A DNA stretch of 64,000 nt, taken from contig NZ_CP054139.1 in assembly GCF_013283875.1 (NCBI RefSeq), positions 2,542,001 to 2,606,000 on the forward strand. Direction: 5' to 3'. Source of the DNA: Mucilaginibacter mali (GTDB taxonomy: Bacteria; Bacteroidota; Bacteroidia; Sphingobacteriales; Sphingobacteriaceae). A program made the translations under genes and the position numbers. The notes under the pieces are model-generated. The model was not told the origin of the DNA. It saw only the letters and a list, made by a program, of their open reading frames with translations, and did no database searches. Positions 16,784 to 25,316 of the stretch are shown here, piece by piece; within the stretch, counting starts at the first letter, position 1; each line of letters begins with the position of its first letter.

Positions 16784-19741
16784 CTACTCCGATGGGATTT
16801 TTAAAATCTTTGTGATCAGCAGCTGCCACTTGCTCAGCTTTTTATCAAACTCAACTACCTGCAATGTTTTAAGTGGTATTTTAATGCTGATATGCGCGCC
16901 GCCTTTATTTTCTATCGAAAGTTCGCCGTTTAATTTCTCTACCCGCGAGCGGATATTGCCCAAGCCCATACCGCTTCCACTTCCTTTGGAGGGCGAATTG
17001 CCGGCTTTTATACCAACACCGTTATCCTTAACGGAAATGTGAAGCGATTGCTCATCGGTGAACATCTTCAACTCAATAGTACTGGCCCCCGAATGCTTAA
17101 TAGCGTTGTGCACTATTTCCTTAACCAAAAGATAGATGGTGCGGCGGCTTTGCACCGTGATCTTCATATCGGGGATCTCATCGGGCAAATCGTCGACCAG
17201 GCGGATATTGGAATGCTCAAACAACAGGTTGATCTGGGCATAGGTATAATAGATCAGGATCTCCAGGTTATCATTACCAATATGCGTGCTCCATATCACT
17301 TCGCGTATCTTGGCCGATAGATCGCTCACCATGTTTTTTATCTGATCGATCTCCGGTCCGGCGTTCTCGCTTTTGCCGGCCCTGTCGGCCAATAATTTTA
17401 TGGTAAATACACCCGGCCCTATGTCGTCGTGCATTTCCGAGCTTATCCTTTGTCGCTCGGCCAGGATCAATTGCTGTTGCGTATCAAAGGCTTTTTTCAA
17501 CGATAAACGTTTGAGCAACATGGTTACATAGCCATAAAAAACAAGCAGCAGGAAGATCAAAAACAAGGCAATTTTAAAGGCCGTTCCGCGCCACCAGGGT
17601 TCTTCTATCGTAAACTTATAGCTTATCATACGGTCTGCCACCCCCATGCGCGGATCAACAGCAACGGCTTTCAGTGTGTAAGTCCCGGGCATTAACGATG
17701 AGAAGTGGATGGTCCGCTCGCCAGGTTCAGTCGTCAGCCAGGTGGTATCTGTTTTGGTGACCAGGCAGTATTTAATATAAATGTCCCTGGCTTTTAAATA
17801 AGCCGGGATCCCGATATTAAACAGCACATTATTTTCCGCGTACGATAGTTTGTGGCTGCCGCTATCCGGCCATATCTGGTTATTCACCTTAACATATAAC
17901 AAATAGTTCTTCAGTTTTTTACCGGCTGTGGCCTTCACAAGCGGGAAATTATCCAGCCCCGCCGATGTGGCCATATACACCATCCCGCCCATTCCGTCCA
18001 GATCCAACACCTCGGATGCGCTGCGGTCCGGGAACTCGTAGTTATCAACCAAAGCCCTTTTTTGCGTATTAAATATTTGCAGCGGCCCCGAACCCAGTAT
18101 CCACAGGTTTTTATCGATAGGTTTTATTTTAAATATCGATTTAGAGAAAAGCCCGTTTTGAACAGAAATATGCTCGATATCGTTTTTATCAACCACCAGC
18201 ATACCATTACTGATGGTACCGATATAAAGCCGCTGATCTACCTCAGATAACGAGGCGGCATACACCTGTTGATTTTCAAATAAAAACGGCTTCATCCCGT
18301 TCTTATCGATCTTATAAAGAATGTTTTTAATGGTAACAAACAGCGCGTCCTGCCCGGTAGAATAGGCGATGGCGCGTGCCCGTAGCCGCAGGTAAAAAAA
18401 GTTATCGGCCTGGTTGTATTGAAAAACATGGCCAAACATGGCCTGGATCTGTTGGTTCAGCTTATCCGACTTTTCGCGTGGGATCACAAACAGGCCACTT
18501 GTGGATGCGATGTAGATCGCTTTATCATCATAGCATAATTGCTTGGCTGTTTTGATGTTAACCAGCTCGGTGATTTTTTTGGCTGGGATATTAACCCGGT
18601 AGGTAGAAAGAGAAGACGCCACGATATAATCATCATGATCCACAGCCGCGATGTAGTTTATAGATCCGGCAGCAGGTGATACCTTGATTTTAAAACTGGT
18701 ATTTTTGGTAGCCGGATCGTACAGGGCCAGGAAGCCCTTTTGCGTGCCCAGCAGCAATTGATCGTTATACCGTTTCAGGCTTATTACCAGGTCTCCGGCA
18801 TCTAAACCGGGAATAATGGTTTTATTGGCGATGTCTTTTTTGTATTGTACCAGCAAACCGTAGTACAGGCTACTGAGCCATTTATTACCCTCCAAATCAT
18901 TTACAATGGCAGATAGGTTATACCCTTTTATTGCCTCACCATCTTTTAACGAATAACTGCCATCGTTGGTGTTTACCCACAAATTATCGGGTGTAACAGA
19001 TACCGTATTTATAAAACTATTGAACGCGGTTTGCCCGCATTGCTTTACCGTATCGTTTTGCAGCAGCAGCTTTTTAACCGTGCCGGCAGGGTTAACCATC
19101 AGGTATGCCGTATCGCGGTAGGTGTTATTGGTCAGCCAGTAAACATTGCTCCGTATTTCCTCGTCTCCAGTATAAACTATCTTTTTCAGGCCGGTAGCTT
19201 CGGTGTAGGCGTACCATACCCTATCGCCACGGATCAACACCTTATCTTTTAACACGGCCAGGCTTGAGGTATAGGTATTGCCGATGTATCTTGCCGTCAG
19301 ATCATTGGTATTCATCACAAAAATGCCTTTGTCTGACGTGGCCAAAAGTTCATCGTGAAACAAGGCCATCCGGGGGAAATTACGCTCGCTTTTATAATCG
19401 TAGCTTTCTACCAGCGTTACGTTCTCATGGTCGATATAAAAGATCTGCCCGTTGAAATTATTGAACCAGATGCGGCCGTACTTGTCTTCCAGCAAATTGG
19501 TGCAGCCTAAAGAAATTTGGCGGGGATGGCTAAAGTGTACATAGTTGATCCCATCGTACCGGGCCACGCCCATGTCGCTGGCTATCCATAAAAAACCATG
19601 CTTATCTACCCGCAGATCGTAGATCTCTTTTGTCGGGAACCCGAACGCCTGTTTCACTTGGCTGTTTTGAGCTTTTAAGCCTATGCCGGCAACCAATAAA
19701 AGCAGCGTTAAATATATCCTCGACAAAACCAGGTTCAGCAT
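16784..19741 (-). CDS. propeller-type sensor histidine kinase
   Basis: This 985-residue sensor kinase has a signal peptide, then two-component regulator propeller repeats over roughly residues 25-640 and a Y_Y_Y domain near 660-720. One membrane helix and a complete NarL-type kinase follow. The HisKA_3 box RISSEMHDDIGPG carries the phospho-His, and the ATPase has HNAIKHSG, DNGVGI and GMGLGNI. No receiver domain is fused and no response regulator is adjacent, so it is an orphan here. An ATG at 19741 is preferred because it begins a clean signal peptide; the frame stays open to 19903. Such sensors often detect polysaccharide products. Confidence 0.9.
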   Translation of the reverse strand: MLNLVLSRIYLTLLLLVAGIGLKAQNSQVKQAFGFPTKEIYDLRVDKHGFLWIASDMGVARYDGINYVHFSHPRQISLGCTNLLEDKYGRIWFNNFNGQIFYIDHENVTLVESYDYKSERNFPRMALFHDELLATSDKGIFVMNTNDLTARYIGNTYTSSLAVLKDKVLIRGDRVWYAYTEATGLKKIVYTGDEEIRSNVYWLTNNTYRDTAYLMVNPAGTVKKLLLQNDTVKQCGQTAFNSFINTVSVTPDNLWVNTNDGSYSLKDGEAIKGYNLSAIVNDLEGNKWLSSLYYGLLVQYKKDIANKTIIPGLDAGDLVISLKRYNDQLLLGTQKGFLALYDPATKNTSFKIKVSPAAGSINYIAAVDHDDYIVASSLSTYRVNIPAKKITELVNIKTAKQLCYDDKAIYIASTSGLFVIPREKSDKLNQQIQAMFGHVFQYNQADNFFYLRLRARAIAYSTGQDALFVTIKNILYKIDKNGMKPFLFENQQVYAASLSEVDQRLYIGTISNGMLVVDKNDIEHISVQNGLFSKSIFKIKPIDKNLWILGSGPLQIFNTQKRALVDNYEFPDRSASEVLDLDGMGGMVYMATSAGLDNFPLVKATAGKKLKNYLLYVKVNNQIWPDSGSHKLSYAENNVLFNIGIPAYLKARDIYIKYCLVTKTDTTWLTTEPGERTIHFSSLMPGTYTLKAVAVDPRMGVADRMISYKFTIEEPWWRGTAFKIALFLIFLLLVFYGYVTMLLKRLSLKKAFDTQQQLILAERQRISSEMHDDIGPGVFTIKLLADRAGKSENAGPEIDQIKNMVSDLSAKIREVIWSTHIGNDNLEILIYYTYAQINLLFEHSNIRLVDDLPDEIPDMKITVQSRRTIYLLVKEIVHNAIKHSGASTIELKMFTDEQSLHISVKDNGVGIKAGNSPSKGSGSGMGLGNIRSRVEKLNGELSIENKGGAHISIKIPLKTLQVVEFDKKLSKWQLLITKILKIPSE

Positions 19742-19920
19742 AGATGTTAAATTACGGTAAATGTATTTGTTTTCGGTAATAAAAAAAGGACATATTGGTA
19801 ATGTATGCCCAATGCCTGTTAAAATTACCGCTTTGGAAACAGGTGTGGCTTTTTGTTTTGATACTGGCAACCGTAGGGCCTTGTTTTTACGTATTGTGAG
19901 CATAATTAATACCTGTAACC

Positions 19921-20742
19921 GTGCTTAAAAACTTCCGTCTAACCCCTGTCTGCTTCTTATTTGGCTTATTTATTACCTTGTCATCGTGCCGGAAACATCA
20001 CCCGGATATCTCGCCCGGCGAAGGTGCTACCGATGCACCGCCGACCACAAACAACGGTCAGCCACGGATAACCCGGTACGAGTATTTCCCAAATCTGTAT
20101 ACGCTGTTTAACTATAATGCCGCCGGGCAGATCACCAGTATTAGCGATATTAATGCCGATACCCGGAGAGATTGTACGGTAACTTACCTGCCTAATGGCC
20201 GTGTAGACCGGATCATCGAAAGCTACAGCTACTGGAAATTTAATTACAACAGCAACGGCCTTTTAGAGCAGGCCGATGCTTATATAGACGGCATAGCCAC
20301 CGCCCAGGGCTATTATAAATTTGTTTACGACGGGCAAAAGGTAATACAGGCTTTACTGTACAGCACCGAGGGCACCAGTACCATCCACCCCCATTCTAAA
20401 TTAGACTTTCAATATGATGCAAATGGCGATATCACCCGCTCCGACACTTATTTGTGGGATGCCACTAACGCCAAATACACTTTTGCCGGCTACCAAACCT
20501 ACCAGAACGATACCCACCCCAACCCGGTTTACTGGTTCCGCGATATTTTTATGGTGCTGTACCGGGTTATTGGCCCGCACAACAATACAAAGGCCACATT
20601 TTTTTACCCCGATGGCTCGGTAGACCAGGAGAATACATACGATTATACCTACAATAACAAAGGCTACCCCACATCGGCCGCGCGTAAAAATTTAACCGCG
20701 GGGACTAACGTATTTGTTACGCTGGCGTTTTTGTATCAGTAA
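19921..20742 (+). CDS. YD-repeat-like lipoprotein
   Basis: The 273-residue protein has a lipobox (LITLSSC, Cys23) and then tandem beta units resembling RHS/YD repeats (FNYNAAGQITSI, FNYNSNGLLEQA, FQYDANGDITRS). Many such short surface lipoproteins occur in Bacteroidota, without known roles. It is divergent from the sensor kinase gene, so the two could share a control region. The assignment to the repeat class is from visible pattern only. Confidence 0.75.
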   Translation: MLKNFRLTPVCFLFGLFITLSSCRKHHPDISPGEGATDAPPTTNNGQPRITRYEYFPNLYTLFNYNAAGQITSISDINADTRRDCTVTYLPNGRVDRIIESYSYWKFNYNSNGLLEQADAYIDGIATAQGYYKFVYDGQKVIQALLYSTEGTSTIHPHSKLDFQYDANGDITRSDTYLWDATNAKYTFAGYQTYQNDTHPNPVYWFRDIFMVLYRVIGPHNNTKATFFYPDGSVDQENTYDYTYNNKGYPTSAARKNLTAGTNVFVTLAFLYQ

Positions 20743-21067
20743 GGGGTTAGGGCGAAGGGGTAGTGCTGGTAAGTACGCCAATTTTGATAATAAGATCGCT
20801 GTAGCAACGCCTTGTAAATACGTCTATCCAGTCAATAACCGTTGTTACAAAATAAAGCTCGTCGGCAGGTGCGTTTCGGCCATCGCTTCAATTACTGAAA
20901 ATACAATTTTAGTTTTAATTTAAGCGTCCCGCTTAAATTTCTATGTGTTCAAGCGGCACGTTGGGACAGGCGTTGAGTAACTAAGAAACTTTTAAATCTA
21001 AAAATACTAAAAGTTTCAATGTAATTAACTTAACATGTTATCTTGTATTAATTTTAAGTAAAATATT
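20743..21067. other. gene-free left edge of an ORFan island
   Basis: No gene is seen. The stretch contains AAGCGTCC at 20922-20929 and a motif at 20947-20981 that recurs at 22101-22134. A+T content rises toward 21,067. Confidence 0.5.
20947..20981 (+). repeat. island boundary motif, copy 1
   Basis: GTTCAAGCG and GACAGGCG are spaced 18 bases start to start, ending with GTAAC. The same two words at the same spacing recur at 22101-22134. AAGCGTCC precedes both copies. Confidence 0.55.
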
Positions 21068-21238
21068 ATGACGAAAGAAGAAGTAAATGAGCTAATTGAA
21101 GCTAAATTAGAATCAATTAAAAAAGATTTTTTGGAGATAAAAGTTGAAATTAAATCGATAAATAATGCTATTCAAAAAAAATTAAGTGATTTGGAAAAAA
21201 AAATTGACAACATAGATGATTCTTGGGGACCAGCATAA
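21068..21238 (+). CDS. small coiled-coil protein
   Basis: A 56-codon frame begins MTKEEVNELIEAKLESIKK and ends DDSWGPA. Heptad-like placement of Leu/Ile among Lys and Glu predicts a single coiled coil across residues 5-48, with no membrane segment. It lies in the A+T-rich island, on the same strand as the next gene. The coding bias (Lys AAA, Glu GAA, Ile ATT/ATA) matches that neighbour. No family is recognised. It could be a real small protein or a fragment. Confidence 0.5.
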   Translation: MTKEEVNELIEAKLESIKKDFLEIKVEIKSINNAIQKKLSDLEKKIDNIDDSWGPA

Positions 21239-21247
21239 TCTCTACAG

Positions 21248-21264
21248 CCCACGCTTACTCAAGC
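21248..21264 (-). repeat. weaker inverted copy of the island motif
   Basis: CCCACGC-N6-AAGC here matches the reverse complement of the copy at 22101-22134 in the same spacing. It lies between the two ORFan genes. Confidence 0.35.
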
Positions 21265-21286
21265 AGGATTACCTAACTTTATTGCT

Positions 21287-22036
21287 ATGAAAACGGTTCT
21301 GCTAACCGCATTTTTTAGTATTGCTGCTACAACCTTTGCACAAACAGGAAAAAAGAAGGTGGGGTATAGCACCCTTAAAACATTTTATATCGATATTAAT
21401 AACGATAGTAAAACCGACACCATAATTTTAAGTTCATCGATACCGGGTAAAACGGCTTTTAATCAGATCGCCATTTTAATGTCGGGCGCTAAGAGAACCT
21501 TCTTTAAAGCGAAAGACCAATGGGCAGAAATACAGCCGGAATTTCTAACCGCAAACAAAAGCCTGGTGGCATCAAAAAACATTTTTATAAAAAAAACAAA
21601 ACTACATAGTGTAATTATTCTATCGGGCGGCACCGATGGCGCTGGTTATGGCGGAGAGTTTTCTATAATAAACATTGAGAACAATAATATAAAAATGGTA
21701 TTTGACTATAGTTCTGGTGAAAGCGCCGGCTCTATATCTGTGGATGTTGAAATCCCGATCAAACTTATTGATCTTGAAAAAAATGATCGATTATGCTTTG
21801 TATACAGTGAATATGGTGAGTTTTATAAATCGGTAAACGGCGGGCAAATTGGAACATATCACCCGTTTTTTGTTTTTACCGTTGATGATGATTGCCGGTA
21901 TAGCGAAGCCCTGTCAAAAACATATAACGAAAAGCACTACGTTTATGTTGACCCTAAACACATGGGGAAAATTGAGATATTTTACCCGGATGATAAGAAG
22001 TTAAGGCCGCGGCTTTGGAAGGGCAAGGGCAAGTAG
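21287..22036 (+). CDS. secreted ORFan protein
   Basis: The 249-residue protein has a signal peptide (residues 1-19, TFAQ). A beta-rich body follows, with an Asp-rich DINNDSKTD stretch that could bind calcium and a glycine-rich GGTDGAGYGGEF loop. The C-terminus is basic (RLWKGKGK). I do not recognise the family. It is richer in A+T than the flanking genes and lies between the two boundary motifs, suggesting transfer. Confidence 0.7.
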   Translation: MKTVLLTAFFSIAATTFAQTGKKKVGYSTLKTFYIDINNDSKTDTIILSSSIPGKTAFNQIAILMSGAKRTFFKAKDQWAEIQPEFLTANKSLVASKNIFIKKTKLHSVIILSGGTDGAGYGGEFSIINIENNNIKMVFDYSSGESAGSISVDVEIPIKLIDLEKNDRLCFVYSEYGEFYKSVNGGQIGTYHPFFVFTVDDDCRYSEALSKTYNEKHYVYVDPKHMGKIEIFYPDDKKLRPRLWKGKGK

Positions 22037-22100
22037 GCTTTGGCTACATAAAGCGTCCGAAATTATAAACTTCCACAACTGTTCAAGCGTCCTTAAGTCC

Positions 22101-22134
22101 GTTCAAGCGTGCCGCTTAGACAGGCGTGGGTAGC
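22101..22134 (+). repeat. island boundary motif, copy 2
   Basis: GTTCAAGCG (22101-22109) and GACAGGCG (22119-22126) repeat the words and spacing of copy 1. Two further GCGTCC words lie just upstream, at 22053 and 22087. It sits 32 bases from the stop of the truncated kinase gene. Confidence 0.55.
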
Positions 22135-22165
22135 ATTCCATATTATTTGCAATATTTGATTCAAA

Positions 22166-23794
22166 TCAACACGCTCCTTTTACCAACTCATCATTGTTTG
22201 CATGCAAGTCTAATAATTCATTAATCAACTCAAGTGCATCTTGTGATGTTTGTTTCATTAAACCAAGTGAGGGTGCCAAACGTGCGTCAAAATCATCTTC
22301 CATCATCATCAAATCGGCCAGATAAATTGTAGCCCCAACCGGGCTGCGCAGGTCATGTGCCACCACACTCAGTATCCGGTCTTTATTTCTATTTGCCTGT
22401 TCCAGCGCGTTTTTTTGCCTGCTGATCTGATCGTTTAAGTCCGTTAGTACTTTTACATTTCGGCGGCTGCGGCGATAGTTAAATAACACCAGCGCTATAA
22501 TTACCACTGCCAGGAATGAGAGTGATAATACTATCCATAAATATATCTTTCCCAATTGATTATCCTTTTTAAGCAAACTTATTTCCAGGCGCTGGCTCCG
22601 GGCATTTAATGCTTCATTCAGGTCTGTTTCCATCTGTTCTCTTTTCGCTTCGGCAATCGAATCACGCATGGAAATATACTGCTTATAGTAGTTTAGTTCC
22701 TGTAACTTCATGCGGTTAACCGATGCATATTGATACATCAGCCGGTTCCAGCCCAGCAATGCGTCCTCGTTATAATGTTTCTTCAAGCTTATGCTTAGGC
22801 TATCCAGTGTATTTTTAAGTTTGGGGGATTGCTTCTCATTCAAATACAAACCGGCAAGGTTAACCTGCGTTAACTGCGCGTCGCTAATATCACCGTTTGG
22901 TTTATTTGTGAACTGAAGGCTTTTTTTATAAAACACTTCAGATGAATCCGTATGGCCTGTCTTATTAAATATCTGTGCTATAGTACCATAAACAACACCC
23001 CGGTTAAGGTTACCCGTTGTCGTATCATAAGCCCCGGCATTTTCAGACCGGCGTACTTGCGCCAGGGCTTTCTGGCAATAAATACGCGCACTATCATAAC
23101 GTGCCAAATTTTCGTAACACTGAGCGATATTATTCAACATCTCCTGCCGCAGGTGATCATAATTATAAACACGGCCGGGTACGCTGCATTTATCAAATAT
23201 CTGCATAGTACGTATAAAGTACGATTTGGCAGCATTATATTGCTGCTGGCGGTACATAACTAAACCAATAAGATGATAGATCTGGAACGCATGGCACTCT
23301 TCGCCAGCTTTTTCTACTTTATCTTTAGCCTTAAAAAACTCATCTACAGCTGGTTGCACCCTACCGAAAGCATACAGCAAATTGCCTTTATTAAAATGAT
23401 TGGAGAAGGAATACCGCAGCCAGTTAGTATCAGCCATGGGGTGCCTGTCGGCAATGGAAATAGCCGAATCGGCAAATAAGATAGCGCTATCGCGTACATT
23501 CAACAGTTGATAGTAAAACGCATAGTGCGAATACAGCAGCATATTTACCTGATCGCCGTGCAAATTTTTTGCCTTGCACAGCGAATCGGCAACGTAAATG
23601 GCCTTGCGCGGGCCGTATTTGGCTATTTTTGCGTCGGCCAGGCTAAACATCTTGCCGAGTTGGGCCTGGGGTATCCACGGTGCTTTAGGTTCCTGCAGGT
23701 GTGGCGCGAGTACCAGGGTATATATTAAAAATGCGGCAATAGAAACGCATATGGCCTTAAACCAAAATATCGGCTGGTATTTTTTAACGGGCAT
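22166..23794 (-). CDS. histidine kinase lacking its ATPase domain (probably truncated)
   Basis: The 542-residue protein has an N-terminal membrane helix (about 10-28), TPR-like helical repeats (about 50-380) and a second membrane helix near 420-440. A coiled linker and a HisKA domain with VVAHDLRSPVGA follow. It ends shortly after, at NELLDLHANNDELVKGAC, exactly where the linker to the HATPase domain would start. No ATPase-like frame lies downstream in any phase before 22,037. It is either a 3'-truncated pseudogene or a phosphoacceptor-only protein. The nearby boundary motif at 22101-22134 favours truncation by rearrangement. Confidence 0.85.
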   Translation of the reverse strand: MPVKKYQPIFWFKAICVSIAAFLIYTLVLAPHLQEPKAPWIPQAQLGKMFSLADAKIAKYGPRKAIYVADSLCKAKNLHGDQVNMLLYSHYAFYYQLLNVRDSAILFADSAISIADRHPMADTNWLRYSFSNHFNKGNLLYAFGRVQPAVDEFFKAKDKVEKAGEECHAFQIYHLIGLVMYRQQQYNAAKSYFIRTMQIFDKCSVPGRVYNYDHLRQEMLNNIAQCYENLARYDSARIYCQKALAQVRRSENAGAYDTTTGNLNRGVVYGTIAQIFNKTGHTDSSEVFYKKSLQFTNKPNGDISDAQLTQVNLAGLYLNEKQSPKLKNTLDSLSISLKKHYNEDALLGWNRLMYQYASVNRMKLQELNYYKQYISMRDSIAEAKREQMETDLNEALNARSQRLEISLLKKDNQLGKIYLWIVLSLSFLAVVIIALVLFNYRRSRRNVKVLTDLNDQISRQKNALEQANRNKDRILSVVAHDLRSPVGATIYLADLMMMEDDFDARLAPSLGLMKQTSQDALELINELLDLHANNDELVKGAC

Positions 23795-23904
23795 TGGTAA
23801 ATTAGGGGCTGCGCCTTTTATTGCTACTTAAAGTTTTAAAAATAATAAAACTGCCCGATTTTATATATTAACTGCTATTTATTTGCCGTATAAATAGACG
23901 TTCC

Positions 23905-24552
23905 TCACCCCCTAACAATCTGCTCTATCTGCGCCAACTGCTCTGCACTTAGCCTATCCAGGTTCTCCTGGCTCAGGATGGTGTTATTAATCTGGATATA
24001 GTTATGTTGCTGGTTTACTACAGCGCCGGCGGGGCGTTTGCTGATGGCGCCTACCATTTCAAAATAAAGCCGGGCGGCGCGCATATCGCCATTACTGGCA
24101 TACTTAAATACTTTAGCCAGTACATCTTGCGATAGCAACTTGAACCGGTCCATCTCTTCGGCAAAGCCCGGATGCGCCTGGTATTGTTTAATATGCCGAG
24201 CTATAGTTTGGCGGGTAAGACCGGTGGCTTCGGCTATATTGCTCTTTGTGGGCATTGTTCCGTACTGCCGCATCAAATTGGCAATAGCGGCGGTGATCAC
24301 CGTGTGGTTATGCTCCCAAAGGCTATTCTTGGTATCGGCATTCATGATCAGGTCTATCTTATCTAAGTAGTCATCTCTTTCTTTACCCGTTAGCCGGTTA
24401 AGGGTATGGGTAGCCAGTTCGCCCAGGTATTGGTGTTCAAGTTTAGTAAGGTTTTCGACATCCTTTACGGTTATCTTTTTTTGAGCAAGAAGGCGGCGGA
24501 TCTTGTTATCTGCAACGGCAAGATCTGTTAAAGCGGTAGGTTGGTTAGGCAT
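23905..24552 (-). CDS. HTH protein, phage terminase small subunit-like
   Basis: The 215-residue protein has a helix-turn-helix at about 101-124 (ATGLTRQTIARHIK). The segment NGDMRAARLYFEMVG near 154-168 is reminiscent of small terminase subunits and phBC6A51-type proteins. A C-terminal Gln-rich and Leu-rich helix closes it. No terminase large subunit or other phage gene is nearby. It may be a chromosomal DNA-binding regulator descended from that family. Confidence 0.65.
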   Translation of the reverse strand: MPNQPTALTDLAVADNKIRRLLAQKKITVKDVENLTKLEHQYLGELATHTLNRLTGKERDDYLDKIDLIMNADTKNSLWEHNHTVITAAIANLMRQYGTMPTKSNIAEATGLTRQTIARHIKQYQAHPGFAEEMDRFKLLSQDVLAKVFKYASNGDMRAARLYFEMVGAISKRPAGAVVNQQHNYIQINNTILSQENLDRLSAEQLAQIEQIVRG

Positions 24553-24812
24553 TAGTATCTTTATTTAAAACTTATAAAGGTAGCAAATATTTTTGATAAT
24601 TGCTAATTTTGTTAGTAAAAATCCATGTAACATGTTTTGGGGTGAAAAATTTATTAAATATTTGATTATCAATTATTTAATAAGAAAATTTACTGAAATT
24701 ATGTTACATTGTGTTAACTTTTTTGAGAGATTTAGTGAAGATATATTGAGCAGAAACCTCTCCCTGCCACAACACATATCCTACGCGCCCCTCCCAGGGG
24801 AGGGAACTTTAG
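24553..24812. other. gene-free A+T-rich spacer
   Basis: No gene is seen. An 86-codon frame from 24593 crosses a repeat and the tmRNA terminator and is rejected. A C/G-rich hairpin (CCCCTCCC...GGGGAGGG) at about 24,788-24,804 belongs with the similar repeats at 2,815 and 28,880. Confidence 0.5.
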
Positions 24813-24851
24813 AAACGAGAAAAGCCACCCATAGGGCGGCTTTTCTCGTTT
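24813..24851 (-). terminator. terminator of the tmRNA gene
   Basis: Arms of 18 bases (24813-24830 and 24834-24851) pair with one mismatch around a 3-base loop. On the minus strand they are followed by a short T-rich tail. The stem begins two bases after the tmRNA 3' end. Confidence 0.8.
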
Positions 24852-24853
24852 AG

Positions 24854-25220
24854 TGGAGCCGGAGGGATTCGAACCCTCGTCCAAACATGGTATAAGGTAA
24901 GCTTTCTACATACTTAGCTTCTGTTTAATTGTCGGGGATCCGGAAGGCCAGTCGCTTGCCTGTACCGTAAACCTTAGGTGCTTTATCTCGCCTGCTTATA
25001 ACACCATCAGCGGGCCAGTTCCAATTTTCGATGCCCCGTTTGCCGGCCCATTGGGACGCAAAACCGGCGGGACAAAAGCTATGCTAATTCTAAATTAGGC
25101 AGCTAAGGCGTAGTTATTTTCGCCATTTGTGGTTTTGAGCGTTCAGATTATAGCGCTAATTCACCCAACGCGCTGTATGCTTACTTACTTATCTCCATCC
25201 TGTCAATTCCGGTCGACCCC
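24854..25220 (-). ncRNA. ssrA: tmRNA (transfer-messenger RNA)
   Basis: The 367-base RNA rescues stalled ribosomes with SmpB. Its 5' GGGGTCG pairs with the 3' CGGCTCC to make the acceptor stem (with G-U pairs). The 3' part carries GGTTCGAATCCC, the T-arm, and the CCA is not encoded. The tag frame is at 25124-25095 and reads GENNYALAA then TAA, with a GGC resume codon, matching the ...ALAA degradation-tag style of Bacteroidota. Pseudoknot-forming G/C tracts lie between tag and T-arm. It has its own promoter and terminator. Confidence 0.95.
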
Positions 25221-25263
25221 ATTTTTGAGGCTGAAAGCTGAAAGGATAAAGCTTAAAGCAATA

Positions 25264-25271
25264 CAAATGTA
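25264..25271 (-). promoter_or_regulatory. promoter -7 box for tmRNA
   Basis: On the minus strand this reads TACATTTG, a perfect TAnnTTTG box, 43 bases before the mature tmRNA 5' end. That leaves room for a leader removed by RNase P. No ideal -33 element is visible. Confidence 0.45.
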
Positions 25272-25316
25272 CTAAATAAACTCGGCTACGCTATCAGCAA
25301 AATGTAAATTGACGGG

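Noticed and set aside
20947..22134. Integron attC sites around the ORFan genes
   Set aside because: GTTGAGT at copy 1 fits the R' consensus GTTRRRY, but no matching R'' lies upstream, copy 2 does not fit, and no integrase is in the window.
24593..24853. 86-codon frame before tmRNA
   Set aside because: It crosses a dispersed repeat and the tmRNA terminator.
24854..24920. A tRNA gene suggested by GGTTCGAATCCC
   Set aside because: The T-arm belongs to the tmRNA; no anticodon arm lies at tRNA distance.
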